Source: Gavia stellata (taxonomy: Eukaryota; Chordata; Aves; Gaviiformes; Gaviidae). From it: DNA of 64,000 nt. Shown here one piece after another: positions 50,148-61,700 of the stretch (position 1 is the first letter of the stretch; each line of letters starts with the position of its first letter). The position numbers were made by a program, and so were the translations under genes. The stretch covers positions 2,394,155 through 2,458,154 of the forward strand of contig NC_082596.1 in NCBI RefSeq assembly GCF_030936135.1, given 5' to 3'. The notes below the pieces were generated by a model. It searched no databases. It saw only the letters and a list, made by a program, of their open reading frames with translations, and was not told the origin of the DNA.

Positions 50148-51337
50148 CAATCTAAATTGCAATGAATTAATCAGCCATAGATACTAAAGCCAAGACCCTT
50201 CAAAGGTAACTTTAGTACTTCTGAGGAACTGAGCTGGATCCAAAAAGTATTTTGCTATTCTCCAGTTTTAGAATACAGTGTTCAGAACAGGTCCTGGAGA
50301 GTTGCTGCGTCTGAAAGAGGAATTTTTATCTTTTTCCTTTTTTTTTATTTGCATGATGCATGACCAAACCCCATTTTAGGACACTGTTTAGACAGAGAGA
50401 AGAAATCCTAACTCTAAATTTTCCAGGGGCTTACTGGATGACCTGAATGGAAGAACTGCCCTCCCCCTGATATGATCCTCATATCAGCTATCTAAAGACC
50501 AGCACCGTATAAGTCACACACCACACTGTGTTCCCCAGGTGAGCTAAGACCCTTGTGCCTTTCAAAATACAAGCAGTGTCCATGGCAAAAGGAAGCAGGG
50601 TTGGATTTGCAGCTCTAAGCTCAGTTTTTGGAAAAGCTGACTGTTCAGCTGAGCTCTTAGGAACAGCTGGACTCCCCTATGGATGGCCAAGGGTTGGATC
50701 CCAGGTCATGGACTGATGCCTGAGGCTCCTTGCGGCAGAACTCCTCAGTTTTAGCTATTTAATGTAGGAAAGACCTTGGTTACCCCAGGCTCCTTCTAAA
50801 GTCAGTGGGGAGAGTTGGTGCCTCAGAGCACGGTTCAGATTTCCGCTGTCAAGACGTTAGAGGCCAACCTCACCTGCTCAGACGGGATGAGAAAAGGCAG
50901 GGCTGAACATGCGCAGACCTAATTTGCTGTCAGAGGGTCCGGACAGCAGCTCCTGCCCCCCCACTGATGCAAGGACTGCAGGATGCATCTCTTAATGAGA
51001 GTATGGGTGGTCTTCATCACAGTCAGGACTCTACACAGGTACACAAAAGAGTGTGTTACCTTTATGACTGCACACAAGCTGTCTGATCATGGCACAGTGC
51101 TGCTACACCTCCAAGAGCTCTGCACTGCAGCACAAACCAAGCCTTAACGTCTTTATGCCTGGAGTAGTAATCGCAGGATTATTGCTCCCATGGCATGCAA
51201 ATAGTAATCCTTTCTTTTCCTCATCTTGTAGCTGCCATGTAATTTAGAAAATTAATCTTCAGGGCTGGAAATGTCTTTTATTGTCTGTGTGTGCTGCCTG
51301 CCTCTATCTCCATCATAGCTAGCTCTCTTTGTCAGAT

Positions 51338-51412
51338 CTCAGAGCACTTTCTAAAGCCAGTCTGGAGTACTTTGCCCAATTTTCTGATGGGTGAAACTGA
51401 GGGATGAATAAA
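51338..51412 (-). repeat. Ancient MIR/L2-type relic, inverted
   Basis: CAGAGCACTTTCTAAAGCC followed by TTCTGATGGGTGAAACTGAG parallels the relic at 35935-36045 and the reverse complement of the 'cctcagtttccccatctgtaaaa' hallmark. Confidence 0.45.
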
Positions 51413-53363
51413 AGAATTTCCTCCTCCTCAAGCTAACCATTGGCAGAGCAAGGGAGAAAGCAGACACGCAGTCCAATTAACCAATCTATTACAGGAGGTC
51501 CTACAAGAACATAAAAAGAAAGCAATAGCAGAAGCACTCCATGGGAATGCAAACTATCACAAAAGCAATCAGGAAAATAGAGAAGGCGATGCTGGGAACA
51601 CGCACACCTCACCCCATGACCTTTTCATCAGGGCAGCTGTACTGACGCTGCAGCAGTGATTCAGTGACTGCAAATCAGAGGGCTGAGGGTCTTCTCTCTG
51701 ACCCCATAAAACACAACTGAGCAATCCCCTGGTGGGATCTGCATTCAGTGGATTCAGTCGGAACTTTCCCAGGTGTACTAACAGACCCCGTCACGCTCCT
51801 AGAGTGACTACATGCCTTGCAGGGTTTTTCTCCTGTATAGCCTTCTTTTTTTCTTTTTCTTTTTTTTTTTCTGGAGGAAAGGGTTTTAAGCTCCTGCTGA
51901 GGATTTCCCATTTACTTAGCTGGCTGATCTTTCAGCCCAGGCTCCCACATCTCAGCGGCAGTGAGATATAGCTCTGGCAATGTGCGGTCAGGGTGGATGC
52001 GTGCAGACCGATCCACGCCAGCCCTTTCGGTGGGAAAGGTGGAGAGAGGTGTCATGAGGATGGGGGAGAAGGACAGCAGCAGCAAATCAGGACTGAAGGC
52101 ATTAAGAGAAAGAGGCAGAAATCACTAGAAAAAGCAGAAAATCAGAACTGAAGGGCACTGACAGAGCCGTGAGCATTTGTGGGGGAGAGCTGCGGGCTGG
52201 AGCAGCGTTGTGCAGGGGCTCAGGAAGAGGCGATTATTGGGGTCTGACATGTGCTGATTGATCAATGTGGGGGCCCCGGTACCGAAGGGACATGAACAGC
52301 GGGAGAGGAGGGAGTTGCATGTGTGTGGGCAGGGTGAAGGTGCTGGCAGGGCAGCCACCCCCATGCTGCTGCCGCCCACCACCGTTATTCATCCTGCACC
52401 TTCCCTCGCCGCCTCCCCGTGAAGGAGCACGGGGCCGCTTTTAACCCTTCTTTGAGCCAAACACAGGGAAACTTGGCAACTTTTGGCACTCAGGCTTGAA
52501 TTGAAGCTGTTTCAACCAGGAGGGGTCCAGGTCGTCGGGGAGAGGGAGCAGGCAAATAAGCTGCTCTCATCGCTTCTGGCATCACTGCACTACGGTCTCT
52601 GGGGATTTCTGTACGTCCTGCAGTGTGAACATGAGGGCCTGATTGCTAGCATCAGTGGGAGCTTTTCCTTTGCCTTCCCACAGCTGTGGATCAGGCTGCA
52701 AAGCAATTTGGTTGCAGCTATCTCCTTGTGCTGGACTGCAGCCATGTTAGAGGTGAGCAAGCCCAGCAGTCACTGACACCTCCATGTGAACAACTGGCCG
52801 GCTTAGACCATGCATCCTCCAGTACTGTCCATGAACAGATACCCAGGAAGGAGTAAGAACAGGGCAAATGCACACGATATCCCCAAAAATCTCTTCCAGC
52901 CCTAAAAATCTCTCTTACCTTTTGACTGTTTTAAGTTCAGGGGATTTCCTCAGCTGGCTGTGGTTTATCTGTTCAACAACCCATAATAAAGGTCTACTCC
53001 AACTGCTTATCTTCATTGTGGCAGACCCTCCTAGACTGCCTGAGATAAGGGTGCCGGTGGCCCACCAAGGAGAGAGATGTTGGGAAACACCAAGCGCAGG
53101 GAGAGTTATAGTGCCAAAAGCAAATACAACTGGTCTGTCCTGCTCAATGGGACTAAGGCCATCGGGTAGGGTACATCTGACGCGGTGCTAAAACCTCCTC
53201 CCGCTGCTGCCTCAGCAGAAATAGATTCATTATGTCCAAACCACCTCTTGGGAATGGTTCCTGACACCACTGTCCCCTGAACTGTGTCTGGACATTGCCT
53301 GGGAGAGCAGGAGTTGGCAGATTTAAGCAGTATGGAGGAGCACTGGGCAGTGCTCAAGCCCAA

Positions 53364-54072
53364 GCACTGTGGCTGGAAAGCTCCCCCGCAGAAAAGGACC
53401 TGGAGGTGTTGATTGACAGCCGGCTGAAGATGAGCCAGCAGTGTGCCCAGGTGGCCAAGAAGGCCAACGGCATCCTGGCCTGTATCAGAAACAGCGTGGC
53501 CAGCAGGAGCAGGGAGGTGATCGTGCCCCTGTACTCGGTGCTGGTGAGGCCGCACCTCGAATGCTGTGTTCAGTTTTGGGCCCCTCACTCCAAGAAGGAT
53601 GTTGAGGGGCTGGAGCGTGTCCAGAGAAGGGTAACAAAGCCAGTGAGAGGTCTGGAGCACAAGTCTTGTGAGGAGCGGCTGAGGGAACTGGGGTTGTTCA
53701 GTCTGGAGAAGAGGAGGCTGAGGGGAGACCTTATCGCTCTCTACAACTACCTGAAAGGAGGTTGCAGAGAGGTGGGTGTTGGTCTCTTCTCCCAAGTGAC
53801 TAGTGACAGGACAAGAGGAAATGGCCTCAAGTTGCACCAGGGGGGATTCAGGCTGGATATTAGGAAATATTTCTTTACTGAGAGAGTGGTGAAATACTGG
53901 AACAGGCTGCCCAGGGAAGTGGTGGAGTCACCATCACTGGAGGTGTTCAAGGAACTTGTGGACGTGGCATTGTGGGACATGGTTTAATGGGCATGGTGGT
54001 GTTAATTGATGGTTGGACTTGATGATCTTACAGGTCTTTTCCAACCTCAGTGACTTTTTGTGATTCTGTGAC
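53364..54072 (+). mobile_element. CR1 LINE, young, 5'-truncated
   Basis: Same subfamily as 305-1263, beginning at the GGCTGGAAAGCTCCCCCGC block and ending with ACTTGATGATCTTACAGG and a final TGATTCTGTGAC. It is inverted relative to the copy at 46671-47546, about 6 kb away. Upstream of 53364 the sequence (including GCCTGGGAGAGCAGGAG) does not match CR1. Confidence 0.95.
53367..53987 (+). pseudogene. CR1 ORF2 C-terminal fragment, frame still open
   Basis: About 205 codons of the CR1 ORF2 tail read without interruption: [66 protein letters not shown] and [20 protein letters not shown], ending at a stop after ALWDMV. The reverse transcriptase core and endonuclease are missing, as is any native start, so it cannot be active. 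The open frame shows that little mutation has occurred since insertion. The long minus-strand frame over the same bases is an antisense shadow. Confidence 0.88.
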
Positions 54073-55179
54073 TTATTTAGATTTCCAGCATACTTGTTAA
54101 ACCATAAGTCTAGCACCAGGTCAAAATATTGTTTAGCAGGACTGCTTGAACGCTAAGCCCATGCCATCCCACTGCTCTCTGACTCATGATTTGTGCATCT
54201 GGTATCTGATTTGCTTCTGCCCTTAGGGCCCAAGGCTGCATTTCTCCGGTGTGGTAGATGAGGTCAGAGCAGTTCAGCATAGCCACAGTGTGTAGGCTGT
54301 TCTTAAACCTGAGGGCAATGCCTGGGATGTACATACACAACTGCCTGAGGTCTGTTTTCATAACAAAATGAGGCCCCAGATGAATACCAAGTTTGATATA
54401 ATTTAATCCTGCACATGGACCACGCAGGGGCCTCTGACCTACTCTTATCCAGTTTGGGGACCAGGAAGCTTGCAACCAATTTAGTTGCAGGCATCGACAG
54501 TAGGAGTAAAGGGTCAAAAGGAAGGCATTTTCTACTTGGTGCATCCTTGAGCCAGAGGATCCTGCCTGAGTACGTCAGGTCTGCAAAGGGCGGTGATGGG
54601 TAAGTGGCTGCTATATTTCCTGAGCTATGCAGGAGGGCAATGCATATTCTGGCCCTACCTGCTAGTGCGTGGTGGCTGTTGATAGAGGCATTTGCCCAGC
54701 AGGACCCATGCTATCTCTTCAAGGTGTAAGCAGGTCATGATGTCATTAATTTACTCACAAGTCGTTATTCACATCCTGATCAGGGAAGACATCTCCTGGA
54801 AGTGCTTCAGGATCTGATAGGATTACATCCAGAGATTAAAGAGCACCACCAGAATGAAAGGGAGAAAGAAGAGGTCTCTGCCCTATTACGGAGGAGAGAC
54901 TGGATGAGTATTGGGGTTGATCTTTGAGAAATTGATAGTCAAAGGTTCACTGCTTCTCAATTCTTTTTTTTGGACAACTGGCAATTCAGGTCTTGTCTCT
55001 GCAGTTCACCTGAAGGACTCCACAGATCAGGAATTAGTCAGAAAGGGACAGAGAACAAAACAGAAGACACAGTTACTCAGTTGTAGAACTCTTTGGGGTG
55101 CCTGCACATTGAATACTATAATTTTATAAAGGTCAGTGTAAGAGTATAAAAGGTTCAGGAAAGGAGTAGAAAGCTTCAT

Positions 55180-55290
55180 CACTGATCTGGAGCTGTTTTC
55201 CTATGAGAAATAAGAAGACACACCGGAACTCTTCAGCCTGGAAAAAGACAAACTTTAGGGAGAGGAATTGCTTCAAGGTCAGTTCTGATT
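55180..55290 (+). mobile_element. Possible ancient CR1 relic
   Basis: TCCTATGAGAAATAAGAAG and GGAACTCTTCAGCCTGGAAA resemble the CR1 segment coding [15 protein letters not shown]. Only about 75 bases are recognisable, and the identity is low outside this block. Confidence 0.35.
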
Positions 55291-55518
55291 CAGACTATAA
55301 TTAACTATTTTTGACAGGGTATTTTTCCTTTCCCAAATCACAGTTTTGATTTCTTGCATGGCCCTGTACACCAGTGGGTCAACATTACTACGTCTTTACA
55401 GGGCAGTCCATGACATAGGACTAGGAACAGGCAGTTGAGGATTGAGGGAACAAAAAACCCCTGTATATCACTATTTTTGCAGGAAGCCCTTGAATTGTAA
55501 AACTATGTCCCTGTTTAA

Positions 55519-56161
55519 TAGACTCAGAACGGTTGAGGTTGGAAAAGACCTCTGGAGGTCATCTGGTCCAACCCCCTGCTGAAGCAGGGCCACCTACGAC
55601 CAGTTGCCCATGACCATGTCCAGGCACCTTTTAAATGTCTGCAAAGATGAAGACTCCACAACATCTCTGGGCAACCTGTGCCAGTGCTCAGTCACTCTCA
55701 CAGTAAAAAGCATTTCCTGATGTTCGGAGGGAACGACCTGTGTTTCAGTTTGTGCCCATTGCCTCTTTTCCTGTTACTGGGGACCACTGAAAAGAGATTG
55801 CCTCCGTCCTCTTTGCACCCTCCCTTCAGGTATTCATATACATTGAGAGGATACCCCCTGATACTTTTCTTCTCCAGGCTGAACAACTCTCTCAGCCTTT
55901 CCTCATAGGAGAGATGCTCCAGTGCCTTCATCATCTTCCTGGCCCTTTGCAGGACTCTCTTCAGTAGCTCCATATCTCTCTTGTACAGCAGAGCCCAGCA
56001 CCGGCCACAAAAAGCTACAGGAAAACACTGCTGAAGCCCGGGTTTGAACCAGGGACCTTTAGATCTTCAGTCTAACGCTCTCCCAGCTGAGCTACTTCAG
56101 CCCTGCTGTGGCACTAATTTTCACAAAACCTGATGGAACATAATTATCTTTCAGACCTTTA
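55519..56161 (-). mobile_element. tRNA-Phe/CR1 composite element, copy B (longer)
   Basis: On the minus strand this reads leader (about 56161-56102), complete tRNA-Phe (56101-56029), then from about 56013 a CR1 ORF2 tail ([56 protein letters not shown]) and 3' UTR ending near 55519 (GACCTCCAGAGGTCTTTTCC). Leader, tRNA and junction match copy A at 42256-42687 base for base, except about 8 differences outside the tRNA up to the CTGGARCATCTCTC block. Sequence beyond the CR1 terminus does not match copy A. This copy keeps the CR1 middle part that copy A lacks, so it better represents the family. It has inserted next to older CR1 debris (56186-56306). Confidence 0.8.
56029..56101 (-). tRNA. tRNA-Phe (GAA), copy B
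   Basis: This is identical over all 73 nt to the tRNA at 42314-42386: perfect acceptor stem GCTGAAG/CTTCAGC, discriminator A, anticodon GAA (56066-56068), intact A and B boxes and T loop TTCAAAC. The Pol III terminator TTTT lies 3 bases downstream on the minus strand (56022-56025). Identity in the tRNA, against about 5% difference in its flanks, hints at constraint or gene conversion, but 73 bases is a small sample. It could be a functional gene or the head of the composite repeat. Confidence 0.9.
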
Positions 56162-56185
56162 CTGTTCACACTGGCTCGGTGGACA

Positions 56186-56306
56186 CTTGACTCTTGTCCT
56201 GTCATTGGACACCACTGAGAAAAACCTGAGTCCATCTTCTTTACACCCTCCCTTCAGATACTTATATACATTGATGACATTGCCCTGAGCCTTCTCCTCT
56301 CCAGGC
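56186..56306 (-). mobile_element. CR1 LINE fragment, inverted
   Basis: CTTGTCCTGTCATTGGACAC, CTTTACACCCTCCCTTCAGA and CCTTCTCCTCTCCAGG are the reverse complement of a CR1 ORF2 tail ([13 protein letters not shown] region). About 120 bases remain, clearly diverged from copy B's tail although alignable to it. The short minus-strand frame here reads [24 protein letters not shown]. Confidence 0.82.
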
Positions 56307-56649
56307 ATTCCACGGGATGTTGTGTGTAGCTGAACTACAAAGGGTTTCAGAAGCAATACACCCAGAGTAGGAAAACTCCTAAAGCCTTTGGGCTTTGAGT
56401 GGAGTTGGACCTGCCTATTGTCCTGCAGGCAATTGAACCATGCCTTTCATCTCAAATACAATCCCACCACAAGAACTCCATTCAGGTTGCCTAAATATAC
56501 ATAATCAGTACTATTTATGTTACCTTAGGCTATCCCAGCTATCCCACAGCTCCTACTTCAGAGGACTGTAGGCTTTCTTCACGACCCATCTCACATCTTC
56601 CAGGCCTGTGACGATGGCTTAAATGCTCTTGGGCCTCTTCAAAAGCACC

Positions 56650-56900
56650 AGGCACCTAGGAACATAAAATGTGCCCTCCTAGGTCAGATTAATGGTCCAC
56701 CTAATCTACTTCTCTCTCTTTGAAAATGTCACAGGGAGATGCTCCATAGGGAAATCATATGAACATGGCTGCAGACCGTTCCTCTTGAGCCATATTCAAG
56801 AAGTTGTAAGGAACAACAACCGCACCTTGCCTTTCAGTACCTGTCTATGGATCTGTCATCAATGCTTAAGCCTATGTTTAAACACCTGGCCCAAATATCA
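56650..56900 (-). mobile_element. Ancient CR1 3' relic, inverted
   Basis: TAGGAACATAAAATGTGCCC, CTAGGTCAGATTAATGGTCC and CCACCTAATCTACTTCTCT match, in order, the reverse complement of the old amniote CR1 3' end ('ggaacataagaactgcc..gggtcagaccaatggtccatctagccca'). The following 150 bases are more doubtful. Confidence 0.68.
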
Positions 56901-58209
56901 ACTACCAGGGACAAATAAGGTCAACAATTATCAAAGATCTTAGAACGAGAATGGCTGTGCTGGATAAATACACAAGATGATAGGAATAACTCTTAGAGCC
57001 ACATTTTCACTGGTAACACCCCTCCAAGCAGGTTTTCTCAGAGGCTGTCACTCCATAGAGCCCACATCATCCATGCCCTGTTGGATCTAAGTGACTAGGT
57101 GACAAGGAGCCATCTGCAGGTTTCTCCCTAGGAAATGGAGACCTGCCAGGTCAGCTTGTGCAGAAGCCTGGCTCACCTGTGACTTAGCTCTGCCCTGCCA
57201 GCTGTCCCATTTTTGCTTCACCAGCTTTCTCCTTGTCAAGGAAAGTGACTGCAGAAACCAAAGCAGTTCTGTTTCTCACCAGCTTTCCTCAGAAAGGAAG
57301 AAATGATCCCAGCATGGGAACTGTGGTATTTGACAACCCACTCTGCCTTGCTGGAAATACTCAAGCTTCAGCTGGGTACAAAATTCCTACTGAAAGATGA
57401 GCTACGCTACCACTTTGCAAATGCTAGGAGTGCTGGTGGAAATGATGAAATTAAGGATCTGGTAAAGAACAAGCCTTGAAGAAAGTGCTACACTGCAGTT
57501 AAATTAGAAATTTGAGAAGCTCACTTGCTGGGAAGTTGGCTTATTCAGATGGTGAAACTTCACAACTGAAACCCTATGAGCAAAGTCGTCAGAAGGAAAA
57601 CTAGTGCTACCAGTTTAACATGTCAGATTGGAAGAAGTTGGAAGCTCAGACTTCCCTCATTAAAGAGAAAGAAATTAAACCTGTCCCTCTGGTTCGTTTC
57701 AGACCTAGGGGCTGGAGCTCCATAGGCAGCTCTGCTAAGGGGACTGAATGAAGTGGAAGGAGGCGTGAAGTTGGGATGACTGCTCTGGCTGCCTTGTGGG
57801 CAGGTCAAAATTGCAGCTTTTAGCAGATGCTGTTTTTCTGAGCCAGAGCTGTGGACACCTCTCCCTACCACACACATGTCCAGCTCAGTGCTGCACTATG
57901 CAAATGCAGAGATTCGGGAAAACTCCTCTGACAGCCTATCCACTGTCATGAAAGAGAGACAGATAGCCACCGTGTTCTCCTGCTGGAAAAATACGCTGTC
58001 CTGACACTTATTTCCCTCAATGAAACTGTCCCCATTTCCATCTCTGTCCCCACTTTGCCCCCCTACACCAGAAACTTTCTAATAGGTAGCCTTGTACTTC
58101 ACCTTTGATTTCCTTCTGGGGGTTTCCTCAGGTCACTTGAGTGTCCTTTGCACCAAGGGGGTCTACAGAGTGTGGGCTCGCCATACTCCATGTTCCTTGT
58201 TGTCCTCTC

Positions 58210-58760
58210 TCATCTGTCTTCATTCCCACTGCAAAAACTCCTGTTTCATTCGCATCTTGAATACTGTCTGTTTTGTTTTCGTGTCCCTGTTCCAAGAAGG
58301 ATGTGAAAAAACCTAACCAGTTGAAAGGGGTAATAAAGTCACTTCTGCACAGGGAATGGCTGTGTAAACCTTGTTTATTCAGTCTGGAAAAAGAAAGGGC
58401 AAAAGGAAGGATATTATAGGATCTCGAGAGAAGTCATTAGGGGTTGATTGATTATTGTCTCTTCTGATGAAGGGTTATCACTTGAAATGAGCAAGTACCA
58501 AGCTCAGAACAAAGAAAAAGGAGGAGTTTCTTCACACAGTCCCTGGTTATCTGTGCAACTCCCTGCTGTAAAACATTACAGATCCCCAAAGTGTACAGAC
58601 ATTCATAAGGTGACTGAGCAGAAGAATGGAAGGAAAAAACTTCATGAAGAGCATGTGAATATGAAATTACCCGTTTTGGTTCATGCGGTGCCTGAGCCAC
58701 AAATCTCTGAGGATTAGGAGAGTATCTGGTGATATAACACTACATTCTTCTTTTCTGTTA
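58210..58760 (+). mobile_element. Ancient CR1 relic (ORF2 tail and 3' UTR)
   Basis: Landmarks occur in CR1 order: CATTCGCATCTTGAATACTG (58248-58267), CTGTTCCAAGAAGGATGTG, TTTATTCAGTCTGGAAAAAG (58373-58392), GAGTTTCTTCACACAGTCCC (58525-58544), ATCTGTGCAACTCCCTGCTG and GGTGACTGAGCAGAAGAATG-type decay. The family is the old amniote CR1 type, unlike the young copies. Many indels; the end is approximate. Confidence 0.72.
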
Positions 58761-61700
58761 TTATACTCTTCTATAGGCATTAACTCATGGAAAATGTTGC
58801 AGACTGTGTTTTGAGCTAGACGTTCTTTTTGTACATTTTCTCTGGCACCTCCCTGTACTCATGCCCTGGCTTCTGGAGACTTCAGAAAAGTGTCATCCTG
58901 TTAAACCACGTTGGCACGATGGGCACAGATGTGCTGGAGGTGTCATTTCATGCCATCAACCAACTGTTTGATCTACCACTCCCACACCGGTGTTTGAGAC
59001 TTTGGCCATGTCAAACAGATGACAAGAGATCCCTTTGTCCCCACTCTCCTGCCTCCCATTCTTCCAATTTTCGTATAACTCAAGGCTGATTTGCCTGTTA
59101 TTTTTAAAATATCCATCTGGCATCAACCAGATGCAGCTTTCAAAAGTTAGCGCATTACATCCATGCAGAAAGCCACCGCTGAATGCTTATCCTAATAGCT
59201 GACGCGCCTGGCCATGTCGAGAGGCATGAAGCTGGCCTTTGTGGGCCTGTGTGGGTTCACCACCCCTTGCTGAGTGCACTCTTTTTTTTAATGGGGGTGA
59301 ATGCATCAACCAGATGTAGGAGCAGAGAGCTGACCTCTTCTACCCAACTCAGAACATCACATTCATCATAAATCTTAGTTTTCATTGCAGACTTCCTGGC
59401 ACCAAACTATGCCACCGATGGGATATTGTCCTATTTCTCCACTCTTAATCCTGCTATCTGCACCAGGGGACTGACAGTCAACTGCAGGGTCAGAATGCTA
59501 TTGCTTTTCACATACTGACTTGGCTCTGATGTGTCAAATAAAGCACATGTTCCTCCTTTAGGTTTCTTGAAATTTTTCTGTCTCATTACACTGAGTGGGC
59601 TTCTGGTTTACTTGAAAAGCATTTTTAGTGATTATCTCTATTTTGCTGTCGCTATTTTCTCTTCTTTCTCTTTTTCCAGACTTTTCTGAAAATGATCTCA
59701 TTAAGAACATGGAACTCCTGTTTCTGAAAAAGGTTTCTTGAGGTTTGCAAAGGTCTCCCAGCAGGAAGGTTGCTTGTCTCCATTTTCCCTGCAGTTCAAC
59801 AGACCCCCAAGTGAGCCCATTAGCAAAACTGGACTGCTTGAAAAAAATTCCACAAAATATGCAACAGCAGCAGCAATAGCTCTGAAATGTAAGGCTCCAG
59901 TAGGCAACAAACTATGTTTGCAAACCTCATCTTTGATGGCAGTTTAATATGTTAGGGAAAGAATGAGATAATGGCACAAAGGGGACTGTGGGTGCTTGCT
60001 ACCTACTGCAATAGCTATGAAGGGATGTACTAAAAAGGATGGAATATGGGGCCTGAGATAGCTCAATTGTTGTTCTGGAGATATAAATGCATCTTTGAAA
60101 AACAGAGTTAATGAAGCCCGTCTGCCAAACTATGCCTGTCACAGCCCTTTCCTTCTTCCTCCTTAAGTCTGATCTCTAAAAGATGCTGAGATTGTTAGCC
60201 CATCCTTCGCGGGGATAGGGGGTCACTAGGGTTTCTTTAAAATTTTCATTGAAGGTTTGGCTCCTAGGAATCCAGGCTATGAATAACAGCACTGCTGTCC
60301 CTACGTGCGGTATCCCCATGCTTGAAGCATGTACCTTGGATGGAGGGATGCAGGCTGTGGTCCTGCTGCTGCCTAAGAGAAATTATCTGGATCCGGGTGA
60401 AAATTTGCAGTCTGCCCTGTAGTGAAATATCCACATACTCAGGGGTAGGGAGACACAGCAGAAACAAATCCCAGACCTGGTATTTAAGTTCTTCCCAAGT
60501 CTGAATCATTCTTTGCTGGGAAAGCTAAGTTTTAGCGTTTGCTCTTGTGACTCTGTTATACAAAGAGAGAGACCTGAGAGATCTTGGATGTATTTCACTC
60601 AGAGTGGTGGGGCAATTTGGTAAAGCAGAGGTCTGTGTTCACCAAATTCTTGTTTCCAGTCAGGCAAAGGAAGGTATTTGAGGCAGAAATTTCTAAGCTT
60701 TATGAGGGTACCTCAGCTACTGTGCAGAAAAGAGAGGGCAGTGGCCATCTCCTTGGTTGTGTCCTGCATGGACCCAGGCTGACCAGACAACAGGAGAATG
60801 CCTAGTCTGAGAGTTTTGTCTTGGAGCTAAGCACTGAGAGACACAAGTCTCAGCCTAAATTTGTTTTGTGTCAGTTACTGAATATTGCAATCCTGCAGTT
60901 ATGCTCAGTGTACAAGTCCTGTTGCTTTTCCCAGGCTTAATAACATTTGCAGATCCCGTTCTGCCTCCACAAACTCACAATGCACTATGCTTTCCCCAGA
61001 TCTTTCTTTCAAGATGGATCACCCACTGCCATTTCAACCCATCAAAACTTCATTTTCAGAAGGATAAACCAAATGCATTCAGGAATCATTTTTGTAATAA
61101 CTGTCAATAGACCAGAGCAATAAAATGGGTACTAAGAAAGCAGAAAAACAGCACCAAGAAAACCCTTGTATAAATAACAGGTGCATTAAAGTGTGTGGGG
61201 GTATGTAGGTATATTTGTAAGACAATAATACACAAACCAGGTGGCATACTACCTCATTAGCAATCTGCTTGTTCTTGCCAAACAGGGTTTGGTGAGATTC
61301 CCCGAGTGGTTTCCCAGAAACTCATAAAATTAGTAGCAAACAACCCTTCTTAGGGGTTAGAAAATATTTTCTGACTCTCCCTAGCATCCCAGCCCCCTTC
61401 TGAAGTTTTTCTCTGTTTTGCAAAACATCCAGAAGTTATTGGGAGGAAAATTAGGGAACAAAGGAGGGGGAATAAGATGAGTATAGGCAGAATCCACTGT
61501 AATCAGCTTCATAAGAAAAGCATAAGAATGATTGCTTGGACAGTGATGGTGTCTTGATGTATAAATGGGTTTGTTACTTAACTCTGGTGATTCATGCTGT
61601 CAGGCACAGGGATGAGACAGCTGCCAAATTCAATGCTGGGAAGGAATTTTCTCTCCCAGAACAGATTGGCAGGGAATTTGCAAAGCTGAGGGGTCAATAA

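Larger units (their letters stand above)
47547..53363. other. Unique-looking DNA, no gene recognised
   Basis: No coding exon or RNA gene is seen. It contains a CT-rich tract (about 49060-49115), a 16-bp duplication (50116-50147), an inverted MIR/L2-type relic (51338-51412) and a T-rich run near 51846-51869. GC content rises modestly near 52370-52440 without a recognisable promoter. Confidence 0.55.

Noticed and set aside
53106..53837. 243-codon minus-strand frame
   Set aside because: Mostly antisense to the young CR1 at 53364-54072; no domain of its own.
55511..56170. CTGTT words on both sides of composite copy B as a target-site duplication
   Set aside because: Five bases only, easily chance, and CR1 insertions often lack clear duplications.
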